Assembly: GCF_000161935.1 (NCBI RefSeq)
Contig: NZ_GG698803.1
Coordinates: forward strand, 25,076-82,867
Reading direction: 5' to 3'
Origin: Limosilactobacillus coleohominis 101-4-CHN
GTDB lineage: Bacteria; Bacillota; Bacilli; Lactobacillales; Lactobacillaceae
Length of the DNA stretch: 57,792 bases
A model generated the notes under the pieces. The model made no database searches and had not been told where the DNA came from. It saw only the letters and a list, made by a program, of their open reading frames with translations. Made by a program: the position numbers and the translations under genes. Every line of letters starts with the position of its first letter. Position 1 is the stretch's first letter. Below are positions 26,424-35,715 of this stretch, one piece after another.

Positions 26424-27296
26424 ATGAATTCAGAATTAGTAGAAACCTTTTTGAAGATTGTTAAGTATAGACAAATTTCTTTAGCAGCAGATGCTTTATT
26501 TATAACGCAAGCGGGAGTTAGTAACCGTCTTAATAAGTTAGAGAAGCATCTTGGTGTGAAGCTAATTAACCGTGTCAAAGGTCATGCTCAGATTACGCTT
26601 ACTGAATATGGTAAGAAATTTATTCCTCTAGCAAAGCAATATCTTAGTATAATCGAAAGTGCAAATGAGCTAAAAAATGAACCACATTATGATCGTATAA
26701 CGATTGCAACTACATTTGATATTTGTGGTTTATATATTTCTCCATTAGTAAAGTTCTTTAACCTATCTAATCCTGAAATTCGTTTAAATATTAAATGTAC
26801 AGATCGCGAAAATATTGATAGATTAGTTAATGAAATGCAAGCTGATATTGGTATACAACCTTTTGATACTAATAATCCTAAATTATCTTCAACAAAAATA
26901 TTTGGTGATCATTTAGTAGTTGTTACCAGTGGAAATAAGCTTTTACCTGATAATATTTCAGTAGAAAATTTAGATAAACGCAACGAAATATTCATTGATT
27001 ATAATAACGATAAGTATAAAGTTTGGCATAATGTATGTTGGGATAGTACTATTACACCAGCAATAACGACTAATACAGTTATGAATACAATTCCAACCTT
27101 GTTAAGCAGTGATCAATGGGCAATTGTACCGAGTCAGATTACAAATTTATATAAAGAATCTTTAAACATGCATCACTTGACAGAGCTTAAGTTTGAATAT
27201 CCAATCTATGCTATTCAGTTGAAAAATAGTGTTAAAAGTTCTCCAATTAGACAAATTGTTTCGCTAATGAGATTTTATCTGGCTAGGTCTTTTTAA
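26424..27296 (+). CDS. LysR-family transcriptional regulator
   Basis: 290 residues, the normal LysR length. The N-terminal helix-turn-helix reads Q-I-S-L-A-A-D-A-L-F-I-T-Q-A-G-V-S-N-R-L, followed by the G-V-K-L-I-N-R segment. The C-terminal part is a periplasmic-binding-protein-like sensor. It lies 10 bases after the phosphatase gene, in the same direction. It may regulate that gene or the divergent mannose-type PTS. The ligand is unknown. Confidence 0.88.
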   Translation: MNSELVETFLKIVKYRQISLAADALFITQAGVSNRLNKLEKHLGVKLINRVKGHAQITLTEYGKKFIPLAKQYLSIIESANELKNEPHYDRITIATTFDICGLYISPLVKFFNLSNPEIRLNIKCTDRENIDRLVNEMQADIGIQPFDTNNPKLSSTKIFGDHLVVVTSGNKLLPDNISVENLDKRNEIFIDYNNDKYKVWHNVCWDSTITPAITTNTVMNTIPTLLSSDQWAIVPSQITNLYKESLNMHHLTELKFEYPIYAIQLKNSVKSSPIRQIVSLMRFYLARSF

Positions 27297-27411
27297 CGGT
27301 ATTCTAGACTTTGATCAATATTTCTCAAATTAAATCTTTCACAAATCTAGCTTTCTGTTATAATGGTCACTGTAAAAGTATTTTTTATTTATTAAGGAGT
27401 GTGACAACACA

Positions 27412-28845
27412 ATGTCAGATAAGAAAGCACAAATTGGTGTTGTAGGTCTTGCCGTTATGGGTAAGAACTTGGCCTTAAACATCGAAAGTCGCGGTTTTAC
27501 TGTTGGGGTTTATAACCGTCACCGTAACCGTACTGACGAAATGATGAAGGACCACAGTGATAAGAAGTTAATCCCTAGCTACACTATTAAGGACTTTGTT
27601 GACTCACTTGAAAAGCCACGTCGGATCCTCTTAATGGTTAAGGCTGGTGGACCAACTGATGCTGTTATTGACGAATTATTGCCATTACTTGATAAGGGTG
27701 ATGTTCTGATTGACGGTGGTAACACTAACTTCCATGACACTATGGAACGGAATGCTAAGCTTGACAAATCAGGTATTAACTTCATCGGAATGGGTGTTTC
27801 CGGTGGTGAATTAGGTGCCCTTCATGGTCCTTCCTTGATGCCTGGTGGTCAAAAGGAAGCTTATGACTTAGTTGCTCCTATCTTGACTAAGATTGCCGCT
27901 AAAGCTGAAGACGGCAAGCCTTGTGTTGCTTACATCGGGCCTAATGGTGCCGGCCACTATGTAAAGATGGTTCACAACGGTATTGAATATGGTGATGAAG
28001 AATTAATCGACGAAAGCTACAACGTTATGCGTAACGTTCTTGGTTTGAGCGTTGATGACATGGCTAAGATTTTCCACGAATGGGATCAAGGCGAATTAGA
28101 CTCATTCTTGATCAACATTACTGCCGACATTCTTACTCGTAAAGATGACCTTGGTGATGATAAGAACAAGCCAATCGTTGATATGATTCTTGACCGTGGT
28201 GCTAACAAGGGTACTGGTAAGTGGAGTTCAATGACTGCCCTTGACGGTGGTGCTCCTCAATCAGTAATTACTGAAGCTGTTTACGCACGTTACATCTCCA
28301 TGATGAAGGACGAACGTGTTAAGGCAAGCAAGGAATTACCAGTAGAAACTGAAGCCATCTCAATTGATGACAAGGAAGCTATGATCGAAAAGATTCGTCA
28401 AGCTCTCTACTTCGGTAAGGTTATGAGCTATGCTCAAGGATTCGAACAAATGCGGATCGACTCTGACCGTTACGACTGGAACCTTAAGTATGGTGAATTA
28501 GCACAAATCTGGCGTGAAGGATGCATTATTCGTGCTCAATTCTTACAAAAGATTACTGATGCCTTTGATAAGAACCCTGAACTCAAGAACTTGCTTCTTG
28601 ATGACTACTTCAAGGACATTGCTAAGAAGTACCAAAAGGCTACGCGTGATGTTGTTGCCCTTACCGTTAAGGCCGGTGTACCAACTCCATCATTGAGTGC
28701 TGCTATTAACTACTACGATTCATATCGTGCAGAAGTGCTTCCTGCTAACTTGCTTCAAGCACAACGTGACTACTTCGGTGCTCACACTTACGAACGTACT
28801 GACCGTCCTGGTAACTTCCACTACAGCTGGTACGAAGAACAATAA
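27412..28845 (+). CDS. gnd: 6-phosphogluconate dehydrogenase, decarboxylating
   Basis: 477 residues, normal for the long dimeric form. The NADP-binding [10 protein letters not shown] lies near residue 12, substrate-binding V-S-G-G-E-L-G-A near 127, the catalytic lysine in [12 protein letters not shown] near 185, and R-A-Q-F near 370. It converts 6-phosphogluconate to ribulose-5-P, CO2 and NADPH in the cytosol, the entry to the phosphoketolase route in heterofermenters. A TATAAT at about 27359 and AAGGAG before the ATG mark it as a separate unit. Its codon choice is strongly optimised (AAG, GAC, CGT), as expected for a highly expressed gene. Confidence 0.95.
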   Translation: MSDKKAQIGVVGLAVMGKNLALNIESRGFTVGVYNRHRNRTDEMMKDHSDKKLIPSYTIKDFVDSLEKPRRILLMVKAGGPTDAVIDELLPLLDKGDVLIDGGNTNFHDTMERNAKLDKSGINFIGMGVSGGELGALHGPSLMPGGQKEAYDLVAPILTKIAAKAEDGKPCVAYIGPNGAGHYVKMVHNGIEYGDEELIDESYNVMRNVLGLSVDDMAKIFHEWDQGELDSFLINITADILTRKDDLGDDKNKPIVDMILDRGANKGTGKWSSMTALDGGAPQSVITEAVYARYISMMKDERVKASKELPVETEAISIDDKEAMIEKIRQALYFGKVMSYAQGFEQMRIDSDRYDWNLKYGELAQIWREGCIIRAQFLQKITDAFDKNPELKNLLLDDYFKDIAKKYQKATRDVVALTVKAGVPTPSLSAAINYYDSYRAEVLPANLLQAQRDYFGAHTYERTDRPGNFHYSWYEEQ

Positions 28846-28861
28846 TTTAATATTTATTGTA

Positions 28862-28892
28862 AAAAAGAGCGGTTTTTCCGCTCTTTTTTTAA
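28862..28892. terminator. Terminator after gnd
   Basis: AAAAAAGAGCGG and CCGCTCTTTTTTT form a strong stem with a TTTTT loop. Confidence 0.9.
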
Positions 28893-28965
28893 TGTAATTT
28901 GTAATTTCTTCCGTCTATTAATAATAGGCGGATATTTTTTTGCCAATCTAATTTGCGAGGTAATA

Positions 28966-29814
28966 ATGAAGGTGAAATTGCAATCAAAAACGACGATGAT
29001 TAAAGGGTTAATTAGCAAATGGAACAATTTAAAGATCTCAAACGATGTCATGTTTGGGATGGTAATGGAAAATCGCGATATTTGCTTGAAATTAATCCAA
29101 TGTGCAGTGCCAGAATTAAAGGTGACGAAAATTGAACTTAATGAAACTCAAAGAACAATTAATGGTCCGATTGATGCTCGTGGCAGTCGATTTGATGTAT
29201 ATGCCCAAGATGAAAAGGGACGAGTGTTTGTAATTGAGATGCAGGTTGCTAATCGCCATAATTTGCCTTACCGATTACGGTATTATCAAGATCAGATTGA
29301 TTATGATTTGTTAAAGGTTGGTGATGATTATGATAAGTTATCCGGGTATCCAACCTACGTAATTATCTTTTGTGATTTTGATTATTATGGTCGTGGATGG
29401 TCTAAATATAGTTTTCAATGTCGATGTGATCGTGATCCGAAGTTAACTGCTGATGATGGTCAACATAAGGTTATTTTCAATGCCAAAGCGAACGATTTTC
29501 ATGATAGTATTGAGATAGGAAACTTCCTTAAACTAATGGAGAACCAACCTGTGATGGAAGATCCTTTAGTATCGCAGGTGGTTCAAGAAATGGAACGTAT
29601 TAAGCAGGATCCAGAAAGAAGGCAGAAATTCATGAGCTATGAAATGAATCTGATGGATGCTAGAGCTGAGGGAAGAGCTGAAGGTAGAAAGAAAACTATT
29701 AAAGCAACAGCACAATTACTTTCGGAGTACGAACCAGACCGAGAAAAGTTAATTCATAAGTTAATGGATAAGTTTAGCTTAGGTTATGATGAGGCTAAGC
29801 AGTACATTGAATGA
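28966..29814 (+). CDS. Rpn-family recombination-promoting nuclease / putative transposase (PD-(D/E)XK)
   Basis: 282 residues. The N-terminal K-I-S-N-D-V-M-F-G-M-V-M region, then I-D-A-R-G-S-R-F-D-V-Y-A near residue 70 and the V-I-E-M-Q-V nuclease strand near 88, fit the PD-(D/E)XK nuclease family PF12784. A tail with R-A-E-G-R-A-E-G-R repeats near 228 is also typical. Members cleave DNA and promote RecA-independent recombination in Escherichia coli; they are often annotated as transposases, but no terminal inverted repeats are visible here. GCGAGG lies before the ATG. The next gene follows without a gap. Confidence 0.85.
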   Translation: MKVKLQSKTTMIKGLISKWNNLKISNDVMFGMVMENRDICLKLIQCAVPELKVTKIELNETQRTINGPIDARGSRFDVYAQDEKGRVFVIEMQVANRHNLPYRLRYYQDQIDYDLLKVGDDYDKLSGYPTYVIIFCDFDYYGRGWSKYSFQCRCDRDPKLTADDGQHKVIFNAKANDFHDSIEIGNFLKLMENQPVMEDPLVSQVVQEMERIKQDPERRQKFMSYEMNLMDARAEGRAEGRKKTIKATAQLLSEYEPDREKLIHKLMDKFSLGYDEAKQYIE

Positions 29815-29831
29815 TAATTAGAGGGATGGAT

Positions 29832-30818
29832 ATGCAAAAAATTGATGGACACCTTCACCTGGTTCGCGAACTAGCTGGCGCTAAGGGACAAGGACGACTT
29901 AGTCCCTTAGGCAATGGCTATGCAATTTGGGATAATGGAGAAATAATTCATTTAATTCCTGATGGCTGGGGTGATGATAACTTTTTAGTTGAAAAGTATT
30001 TTCCAGTAATGGAGCAAGAGCACATTAGTAAAGCGGTGTTGCTCCAAGGGACTTTGAATGGTTACCAGAATTATTATACTTACCAAGTCGTAAAACGATT
30101 TCCCGGGAAATTTATTGGTGCATTTTCTGTTGATCCATTTGATGACTTCGCATTAGACATCGTTAAGCGTCACGTTGAACAGTTGGGCTTTCGTGCCATT
30201 AAATTTGAGATTAGCCAGGGCGGTGGCTTACACGGATTCCACCAACCGTTCCGTTTAGACATTGATCCCCGGTGCTCGCAGATTTTTCATTACTTAGCGG
30301 ACTATCCTGGCTTTGTGGTAACGGCGGACTATGGTGATTACACTCAAACTAGTTACCAACCTGAAGCGATTGTCAACTTAGCAAAATGTTATCCGCAATT
30401 TGACTTTGTGGTTTGTCACCTTTCATTTCCGGATGCGGATCATCTAGATCGTCTAGAAAATGTATTGAAACAGTTTGAACCGTACAACAATATCTTGATA
30501 GATCTTTCGGCAATTCAAGATATTCAGGGAGAAACCAAGGATGATTTTCCATATCCTAAATGTCAAAAAACAGTACGACTTGCAAAGCAAATATTAGGAT
30601 CGAAAAGAATAATTTGGGGAACCGACTCCCCATGGTCAGCAACGTTTAACTCTTATCATCAACTGGCTACTTGGCTTGAGAACACAGATCTTTTCACAGA
30701 AAATGAACTGAATGATGTGATGTACAATAATGCCAACCGGATTTACTTTAAGCCCCAAAACGTGAAAGCAGCTGAAGAAGCAGTTGATCCAGTTTATGAA
30801 GCCTTTAAAAAACGTTAA
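29832..30818 (+). CDS. Amidohydrolase family protein (metal-dependent hydrolase)
   Basis: 328 residues from the ATG at 29832, chosen because GAGGG lies six bases upstream; other in-frame ATGs are at 29811 and 29826. The metal-binding I-D-G-H-L-H is at residues 4-9, a V-C-H-L-S motif near 192 and the acidic metal ligand in W-G-T-D-S-P-W near 260, as in the amidohydrolase-2 group. Members hydrolyse or decarboxylate cyclic and aromatic acids. The substrate cannot be told. It follows the Rpn gene closely but looks functionally unrelated. Confidence 0.78.
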   Translation: MQKIDGHLHLVRELAGAKGQGRLSPLGNGYAIWDNGEIIHLIPDGWGDDNFLVEKYFPVMEQEHISKAVLLQGTLNGYQNYYTYQVVKRFPGKFIGAFSVDPFDDFALDIVKRHVEQLGFRAIKFEISQGGGLHGFHQPFRLDIDPRCSQIFHYLADYPGFVVTADYGDYTQTSYQPEAIVNLAKCYPQFDFVVCHLSFPDADHLDRLENVLKQFEPYNNILIDLSAIQDIQGETKDDFPYPKCQKTVRLAKQILGSKRIIWGTDSPWSATFNSYHQLATWLENTDLFTENELNDVMYNNANRIYFKPQNVKAAEEAVDPVYEAFKKR

Positions 30819-30903
30819 TAATGGGCGGATTAATCGTATTGTGGGAAGAGTTTCGCTATAATGAAGATGTTAACTACCGTTATTGATCTAAGGAGGCATT
30901 TTT

Positions 30904-31140
30904 ATGAGTGAAAAAGTATTCTCAACCGATGAATTAGCTAAATTTAATGGTAAGAATGGGCAACCAGCGTACGTGGCAATTAATGGAACTGTTTATGATG
31001 TTTCTGGCAAAGATGCTTGGAAAAATGGTGAACATCATGGGAATTTGGCTGGCCGTGATTTAACCGATGTTTTATTCAACAAGTCACCGCATAAAGATAA
31101 GGTGCTGCAAGGCTTGCCAGTGGTTGGTAAATTAGAATAG
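30904..31140 (+). CDS. Cytochrome b5-like heme-binding protein
   Basis: 78 residues, a single small domain, with AAGGAGG before the ATG and a TATAAT at about 30856. It has F-S-T-D-E-L-A-K-F at the N terminus, A-I-N-G-T-V-Y-D-V-S in the middle, G-E-H-H-G-N-L-A-G-R-D-L at 42-53 and S-P-H at 61-63. This is the order of the cytochrome b5 fold, with His44 or His45 and His63 as likely heme ligands. It lacks a signal peptide or membrane anchor, so it should be cytosolic. Lactobacilli do not make heme but can take it up; the redox partner is unknown. Confidence 0.82.
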   Translation: MSEKVFSTDELAKFNGKNGQPAYVAINGTVYDVSGKDAWKNGEHHGNLAGRDLTDVLFNKSPHKDKVLQGLPVVGKLE

Positions 31141-31159
31141 ACATGGTATTTAATGTCAA

Positions 31160-31195
31160 AACGGAGCTGTTCAGTTAGAGCAGCCCCGCTTTTTT
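31160..31195 (+). terminator. Terminator after cytochrome b5-like gene
   Basis: CGGAGCTG and CAGCCCCG pair with one mismatch and are followed by six T. Confidence 0.75.
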
Positions 31196-31204
31196 GTACC
31201 AATG

Positions 31205-31969
31205 TTAAATTTGCGTTACCTGAATAACTTCGACACCTTGTTTCCGAAATGCATCAAGTGTTTTTCCTGAAACAAATGTATCAGTGATTAAGATATCAAT
31301 ATCAGATATCTTGCCGATCGTAAAGTTCGAGAAACTCCCAAACTTACTGTAATCAGCAACCACAATTAATCGACGTGAGTTTTTAATGATATTGCGATTA
31401 ACATTTGCTTCCTCAATTCCAGGAGTTGAGATTCCTTGTTCAAGACTGAGACCGGCACAGCCGATGATTCCCCAGTCAGATCGCATACTTAAAAAGGTTC
31501 GATTTGCGACATCACCACTCATAATATCACGATTGTTGACATTTCCACCTGAAAGGATAATTGAAGCGATATTATGATCCGATAATAATTTTGCGACGTT
31601 TCCATTATTAGTAATAATGGAAACTTTTTTATTTAACAATGCTTTAACTGCATAAAAGGCAGTTGAACTGGAATTAACAAATACGATATCGTGATCGCTA
31701 ATGTTTTTCGCTGCTTCAGTTCCCAGACTTCTTTTGATTCGGTAACGTGAGTCACTATTACTAGCATTCTCTGGAGAAACAAAACTGACGGTCCCGAGAT
31801 GCTGGGTTATTCTTCCCATTTTCGCCAAGCTATTACAATCGCGGCGAATAGTCATTTCCGAGACATTAAGGTGTTTACTAAGCTCCTCGATGGTCATGGA
31901 TTTGTTTTTATTTAGTACGTCTAATATGTGTTCACGACGATTTTCGATATTTTTGTATGAATTTCTCAT
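31205..31969 (-). CDS. ulaR: DeoR-family regulator of the ascorbate operon
   Basis: 254 residues, typical for DeoR proteins. The N-terminal winged helix reads M-T-I-E-E-L-S-K-H-L-N-V-S-E-M-T-I-R-R-D, and a C-terminal sugar-phosphate sensor (D-E-A-D type) domain contains G-I-S-T-P-G-I-E-E-A near residue 185. It is divergent from ulaG with a 235-base spacer holding repeated operator-like sequences. By analogy with UlaR of enterobacteria it should repress the ula genes and respond to L-ascorbate-6-P. The gene symbol rests on context. Confidence 0.82.
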   Translation of the reverse strand: MRNSYKNIENRREHILDVLNKNKSMTIEELSKHLNVSEMTIRRDCNSLAKMGRITQHLGTVSFVSPENASNSDSRYRIKRSLGTEAAKNISDHDIVFVNSSSTAFYAVKALLNKKVSIITNNGNVAKLLSDHNIASIILSGGNVNNRDIMSGDVANRTFLSMRSDWGIIGCAGLSLEQGISTPGIEEANVNRNIIKNSRRLIVVADYSKFGSFSNFTIGKISDIDILITDTFVSGKTLDAFRKQGVEVIQVTQI

Positions 31970-32000
31970 ATTGATACCTTCTATTCATCCGTAATATGTG

Positions 32001-32126
32001 CACTATAACCATTTCATATGTGATTATAACAAATAACTATCAAAATACAGCTGTTTTATCTCTAAAAAACAAAAAAAGTTGTGATATAACATTTAATTAT
32101 CGTATAAAGTGAAAAAATAACATATA
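32001..32126. repeat. Repeated operator-like motif between ulaR and ulaG
   Basis: Four related direct repeats of the form GTGN(2-6)ATAAC followed by an AT-rich trinucleotide and TAA/TTT occur: GTGCACTATAACCATTT (about 32008), GTGATTATAACAAATAA (about 32020), GTGATATAACATTTAA (about 32081) and GTGAAAAAATAACATATAA (about 32109). They lie upstream of the ulaG promoter and near the ulaR start, suiting a DeoR regulator that acts on both. Alignment by eye. Confidence 0.5.
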
Positions 32127-32132
32127 AAACGA

Positions 32133-32161
32133 TTGAAATCGGTTACTTAAGATAATATTCT
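32133..32161 (+). promoter_or_regulatory. ulaG operon promoter with cre site
   Basis: TTGAAA at 32133-32138 and TATTCT at 32156-32161 are 17 bases apart. TGAAATCGGTTACT (32134-32147) fits the CcpA cre consensus at all but the last position and overlaps the -35. Confidence 0.62.
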
Positions 32162-32204
32162 ATACTCGTAAACAAATAAAGATGTTGTTTAGGAGGAATT
32201 TACA

Positions 32205-33278
32205 ATGGCATCACCAAAGAATATTAACGATGTAACTCCAGAAAATTACGCAATGAACAATTTCCCAGAATGGGGTCAATACCTCAACGAAGAAATTGCT
32301 GATTACAAGGTTCCTGCAGGAAGCTTCCGCTTATGGTGGACTGGCTGCATGGGCTTTTGGTTAAAGACTCATGAAGGTACCAACATCTTAGTTGATGTAT
32401 GGAACGGTACTGGTAAGCACACCCACGGTAATGGCAAGATGCGGAAGGGTCACCAAATGATGCGGATGGCCGGTGTTGAAGCTCAACAACCAAACTTACG
32501 GAACCGTCCTTACGTCATTGACCCATTTGCTTTTAAGGATGTCGATGCACTCTGTGTTACTCACACTCACCACGACCACTTGGACATCTACACTGCAGCA
32601 TGTGTTAACAAGAACTGTCCAAACGCTAAGTTTATCGGCCCACAAGGCGTTGTTGATGAATGGATCGAATGGGGAATTCCTGCTGAAAAGACCATTGTTG
32701 TAAAGCCAGGTGATGAAGTCAAGGTTGGTGCTGTAAACATCAAGGCCCTTGAATCATTTGACCGGACTGAATTAGTTACTGAAGATGATCCAAATGTTAC
32801 TTTAGCAGGTCACATGCCACAAGAAATGGCCAAAGTTGCGGTTAACTACTTATTTGAAACTTCTGGTGGTAACCTCTACGACGCTGGTGACTCTCACATG
32901 TCCAACACCTTCACTAAGCATGGTAACGAAAACAAGATTGACGTTGCACTGTGTGCTTACGGTGAAAACCCACGGGGCATCACTGATAAGCTTGATGACT
33001 CTCAAGTATTACGGATGTCTGAAGACTTGAAGACGAAGGTTGTTATTCCAATGCACTGGGATATCTGGTCAAACTTCTTTGCTGATCCAAAGGACATTAT
33101 CAAGCTTTGGGAACTTAAGAAGTACCGTCTCCACTACGACTTCAAGCCTTACATCCTTCAAGTTGGTGGTGGCTTCAGCTTCCCACAAAACAAGGATGAC
33201 TTTGAATACATGTACGACCGTGGTTTCCACGACGCATTCAAGAACAAGCCAGACCTTCCATTCCCAGAATTACTTTAA
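32205..33278 (+). CDS. ulaG: L-ascorbate-6-phosphate lactonase
   Basis: 357 residues, AGGAGG before the ATG. It is a metallo-beta-lactamase-fold hydrolase with the metal motif H-T-H-H-D-H at residues 120-125 and a further H in D-A-G-D-S-H near 232. C-M-G-F-W near 48 and the C-terminal region fit UlaG. It opens the lactone ring of L-ascorbate-6-P, the product of the Ula PTS, to 3-keto-L-gulonate-6-P in the cytosol. It is the first gene of a seven-gene ula operon and shows highly optimised codons. Confidence 0.93.
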   Translation: MASPKNINDVTPENYAMNNFPEWGQYLNEEIADYKVPAGSFRLWWTGCMGFWLKTHEGTNILVDVWNGTGKHTHGNGKMRKGHQMMRMAGVEAQQPNLRNRPYVIDPFAFKDVDALCVTHTHHDHLDIYTAACVNKNCPNAKFIGPQGVVDEWIEWGIPAEKTIVVKPGDEVKVGAVNIKALESFDRTELVTEDDPNVTLAGHMPQEMAKVAVNYLFETSGGNLYDAGDSHMSNTFTKHGNENKIDVALCAYGENPRGITDKLDDSQVLRMSEDLKTKVVIPMHWDIWSNFFADPKDIIKLWELKKYRLHYDFKPYILQVGGGFSFPQNKDDFEYMYDRGFHDAFKNKPDLPFPELL

Positions 33279-33365
33279 TTCACTTGCGAGATCAGGTCGG
33301 AAGGAAAGTTGAATGAAAAACATTAATTAGCCCACGATCGGGTGGGCATGGGAGGATTTTAAATA

Positions 33366-33824
33366 ATGTTACGTTACTTTTTAGAAAATGGACTAGTTAA
33401 TATTACTGACAAGCATCCTGATAATTGGGAAGATGCAATTCGAATCAGCGGGGAAGTTATGAAGGATAATCATTTGGTGACTGACCAATATATCGATCAA
33501 GTGATTTCTGATGTTAAGGAATATGGTCCTTACATTGTGATTGTTCCTGGCGTTGCAATGCCACACTCCTCAGCTGAAAACAGCGGTGTCTTAGGAACCG
33601 GGATTGGTTTCACAATTATGCCAGAAAAGGTTTCTTTTGAAGATGGTAACCCAGAAAAGGATGCCAAGTTATTCTTTATGCTTGCTGCTAAGGATCACGA
33701 TACCCACGTTAAAAACATTGCAAACTTATCTGACATGTTAATGGAAGACGACATGGTTGATGACCTGCTGAAGATCAAGACCATGGATGATTATCGTGAC
33801 GTAATGAAGAAGCACAATATGTAG
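33366..33824 (+). CDS. ulaC: PTS EIIA component, L-ascorbate specific
   Basis: 152 residues, GGGAGG before the ATG. The phosphorylated histidine is His67 in V-A-M-P-H-S-S-A, in a mannitol/fructose-type EIIA fold. Its place between ulaG and ulaA, as part of an ordered ascorbate operon, gives the specificity. It receives phosphate from HPr and passes it to UlaB. Confidence 0.9.
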   Translation: MLRYFLENGLVNITDKHPDNWEDAIRISGEVMKDNHLVTDQYIDQVISDVKEYGPYIVIVPGVAMPHSSAENSGVLGTGIGFTIMPEKVSFEDGNPEKDAKLFFMLAAKDHDTHVKNIANLSDMLMEDDMVDDLLKIKTMDDYRDVMKKHNM

Positions 33825-33848
33825 GATTGTCGAAAAAGGTGAAGAAAA

Positions 33849-35354
33849 ATGAATGCTGTATTTAATGTCTTTATGACAATCTGGGAATACTTTGCCAAAA
33901 ACATTCTAGAACAACCAGCCTTCATGATTGGGTTTATTGTTCTGATTGGTTACCTTCTGGAAAAGAAGAAATGGTATGAAGTACTTTCTGGGTTCTTAAA
34001 AGCCACAATTGGTTACTTTATTTTAACGGTTGGTTCAAGTGGACTGGTTACTTCATTCCGGCCAATCTTGGTTGGTTTGAAGTCACGGTTCCATCTCTCG
34101 GCCATGGTTACGGACCCATACTTTGGGCAAAACGCGGTTACTGTTGGGATCATGAAGCGGTTTGGCCGTTCGTTCGCTGACACAATGTTATTGCTATTGT
34201 TTGCTTATATTATGAACATTTTATTAGTTCGTTTCCAAAAGTACACGAAGCTACGGGCTGTCTTTACTACTGGTAACGTTCAAGTTCAACAGGCAGCGAC
34301 TGCTTTCTGGCTCTTCCTCTTCTGTTTCCCACAAATGGGACGGATTCCGTTGCTAATCGTGATGAGTATTGTCCTCGGTCTTTACTGGGCCGTTGGTTCT
34401 AACTTAACCGTTGGTATTACTCAAGAATTAACTGATGGTGCTGGATTTGGAATTGCCCACCAACAAATGTTTGGGATTTTCATCTTTGCCAAATGGGCTG
34501 AATGGATGGAAAAGCGTGCTAAAGCAAAGGGTAAGACTGAATCTAAGCGTCTTGAAGATATCGAACTTCCTGGTTGGTTATCAATGTTCAACGATAACAT
34601 GGTTTCCACCGCGATTCTGATGATCATCTTCTTCGGGATTATCTTGATTATCCTTGGCCCATCTTACTTAATCAAAGCCGGATTTATGAAGGCTGGTCAA
34701 AGTTTTGTCTTCTATATTATTCAAACTTCATTAATGTTTGCCGTTTACCTTGCAATTTTGCAATTAGGGGTTCGGACATTCGTTAACGAATTAACTGAAT
34801 CATTCACAGGGATTTCTGATCGTTGGCTACCAGGTTCCGTTCCTGGGATCGATGTTGCCGCAACTTTAGGGTTTGGTTCACCAAACGCCGCCACAATTGG
34901 TTTCATGTTCGGTGCATTAGGTCAATTCCTGATGATTATCTTACTGATTGTCTTCAAGTCACCAACGATTGTCATCGCCGGATTTATTCCACTGTTCTTT
35001 GATAACGCGGCAATTGGTGTCTTTGCCAACAACCGTGGTGGTTACAAGTACGCCATGATTGCACCATTCATCTCTGGATTAATCCAAGTTGGTGGTTCTG
35101 CATTAATTGCTACCTGGGTTGGCATGGCAACGTACGGTGGTTACCTTGGTATGTTCGACTGGGCAACAGTATGGCCACTCGCAACTGTCATCATGAAGTA
35201 CTTAGGCTACATTGGTATCGCTGTTGTCATCATCATCTTTGTCCTGATTCCACAATTGGAATACCGTCACGACCCAAAGGGTTACTTCTTAATCGTTAAG
35301 GATTACGACGCTTGGAAGAAGATGCATGAAGACGAAGCGGATGCTGCTAAATAA
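33849..35354 (+). CDS. ulaA: PTS EIIC component, L-ascorbate permease
   Basis: 501 residues with about eleven membrane segments, start preceded by AAGGTGAAG. The sequence has the UlaA/SgaT features: N-terminal F-M-I-G-F-I-V-L-I-G-Y-L-L, G-S-S-G-L-V near residue 57, G-I-A-H-Q-Q near 200 and a long C-terminal membrane part. It carries L-ascorbate while UlaB phosphorylates it. A charged ~35-residue C-terminal tail is present. Confidence 0.93.
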   Translation: MNAVFNVFMTIWEYFAKNILEQPAFMIGFIVLIGYLLEKKKWYEVLSGFLKATIGYFILTVGSSGLVTSFRPILVGLKSRFHLSAMVTDPYFGQNAVTVGIMKRFGRSFADTMLLLLFAYIMNILLVRFQKYTKLRAVFTTGNVQVQQAATAFWLFLFCFPQMGRIPLLIVMSIVLGLYWAVGSNLTVGITQELTDGAGFGIAHQQMFGIFIFAKWAEWMEKRAKAKGKTESKRLEDIELPGWLSMFNDNMVSTAILMIIFFGIILIILGPSYLIKAGFMKAGQSFVFYIIQTSLMFAVYLAILQLGVRTFVNELTESFTGISDRWLPGSVPGIDVAATLGFGSPNAATIGFMFGALGQFLMIILLIVFKSPTIVIAGFIPLFFDNAAIGVFANNRGGYKYAMIAPFISGLIQVGGSALIATWVGMATYGGYLGMFDWATVWPLATVIMKYLGYIGIAVVIIIFVLIPQLEYRHDPKGYFLIVKDYDAWKKMHEDEADAAK

Positions 35355-35391
35355 TTAATAAATTAGGTCTGTAAATTTAGGAGGAAACATC

Positions 35392-35697
35392 ATGAAAATT
35401 TTAAGTGCATGTGCAAATGGTTCAGGAACTAGTTTAATGCTTTCACGGACTGCCACTAAGGCAATGAAGGACTTGGGCTTTAACGTTACCACTTCTGATC
35501 ACACTTCAGTTTCTGAAGCAAAAGGGACTGCCCGTAACTATGACGTAGTCTTCACTTCATTACCATTCGTTAAGATGTTTGACGAAGCTGAGAAGCGTGG
35601 TGCCATTGTAATTGGTGTTAAGAACGTTATGTCCAAGCAAGAAGTTGAAGATGCTGTTAAGAACAACGAGAAGCTTCAAGCAAAGTTAAACAAGTAA
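35392..35697 (+). CDS. ulaB: PTS EIIB component, L-ascorbate specific
   Basis: 101 residues, AGGAGG before the ATG. The phosphorylated cysteine is Cys7 in S-A-C-A-N-G-S-G-T-S. Small separate EIIB of the ascorbate type; it follows ulaA by 37 bases and precedes ulaD by 18. Confidence 0.92.
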   Translation: MKILSACANGSGTSLMLSRTATKAMKDLGFNVTTSDHTSVSEAKGTARNYDVVFTSLPFVKMFDEAEKRGAIVIGVKNVMSKQEVEDAVKNNEKLQAKLNK

Positions 35698-35715
35698 TCT
35701 AAAGGGGTAAATAAA

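Noticed and set aside
28966-29814. Rpn-family gene as part of an insertion sequence
   Set aside because: No terminal inverted repeats or target duplication were found on either side.
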